The position numbers were made by a program, and so were the translations under genes. A stretch of DNA of 6,648 nt from Alphaproteobacteria bacterium (GTDB lineage: Bacteria; Pseudomonadota; Alphaproteobacteria; Sphingomonadales; Emcibacteraceae), in NCBI GenBank assembly GCA_030432815.1, contig JAUILB010000162.1, forward strand, positions 1 to 6,648, in the 5' to 3' direction. Of the stretch, positions 6,495-6,648 are shown piece by piece (position 1 is the stretch's first letter; the number at the start of each line of letters is the position of its first letter). Under the pieces are notes generated by a model. It was not told the origin of the DNA, did no database searches, and saw nothing but the letters and a program-made list of their open reading frames with translations.

Positions 6495-6648
6495 TTATTT
6501 TAGAGCTAGGTAAACCGCTTCGGCGATTTTAATATCCTGCACCGCAACCCCGGTCAGATCCGCAACCGTGATCTGGTCCTCATTTGCACGGCCGCCCCCT
6601 GTGGCGATCATCGCCCCAAGTTCCACCACATCATCATCGACAATCTCA
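6495..6648 (-). CDS. C-terminus of an ornithine cyclodeaminase / mu-crystallin family protein (5' end outside window)
   Basis: The last 50 residues and the TAA stop (6495-6497) are visible; the gene enters from the right edge. The piece reads from EIVDDDVVELGAMIATGGG to a final LALK and includes GRANEDQITVADLTGVAVQD (residues 19-38 of the visible part). The last part of that stretch, DLTGVAVQD, is the conserved C-terminal block of this NAD(P)-dependent family (usually D-S/L-T-G-x-A-x-Q-D). The N-terminal part and nucleotide-binding fold are not in view. Family members include ornithine cyclodeaminase, alanine dehydrogenase, ketimine reductase, and ectoine- and opine-related enzymes, so the substrate cannot be chosen. 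It lies 74 bases ahead of the exporter ATPase on the same strand. Co-transcription is possible, but a functional link is not shown. Confidence 0.85.
   Translation of the reverse strand, partial: EIVDDDVVELGAMIATGGGRANEDQITVADLTGVAVQDIKIAEAVYLALK

Noticed and set aside
1..6648. CRISPR array, tRNA or rRNA
   Set aside because: No regularly spaced repeats, no cloverleaf with a CCA end and no rRNA-like stretches were seen on either strand.

Overview
The window reads as a piece of a Gram-negative, probably alphaproteobacterial, chromosome. The case rests on a TolC-docking membrane-fusion adaptor next to an FtsX/MacB-type ABC exporter, and on moderate-to-high G+C core genes; the taxonomic guess is an inference. 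Apart from the end of one gene on the + strand (2-226), every gene is on the - strand, so transcription runs from right to left.

From right to left: (i) the last 50 residues of an ornithine cyclodeaminase / mu-crystallin family protein (6495-6648); (ii) a 74-base gap with a possible promoter; (iii) a compact tripartite exporter operon: ATPase (5680-6420), large permease with two FtsX domains (start near 5677-5686, end 3305) and periplasmic adaptor (2108-3301), with gene junctions that overlap or are a few bases apart; (iv) a 60-residue single-span membrane protein with a CLDxGGxW...C tail (1924-2106), starting one base after the adaptor stop; (v) an A+T-rich segment of about 1.6 kb with two genes: a HEPN protein resembling the AbiU2 family (1185-1871) and an unrecognised protein with two membrane spans (370-1110); (vi) a convergent intergenic gap (227-369); (vii) the C-terminus of a small membrane protein on the + strand.

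The exporter works as a unit. The ATPase energises the permease in the inner membrane, and the adaptor carries the R-x3-L-x6-S hairpin motif used to dock onto TolC-like outer-membrane channels. No such channel gene is in the window, so one would have to be encoded elsewhere. The substrate cannot be told from sequence.

The most unusual part is the A+T-rich pair at the tail of the operon. Its composition differs sharply from the exporter genes (about 28% G+C in the line at 1261 against about 75% in the line at 2701). It is flanked by a short direct repeat (TGCATCAT, 265-272 and 1920-1927), and just inside its right edge is a stretch that reads like a decayed copy of the adaptor's C-terminus. 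It may be an acquired cassette, possibly with a defence or toxin role because of the HEPN motif. No transposase or integrase is visible, so its mobility is only inferred.
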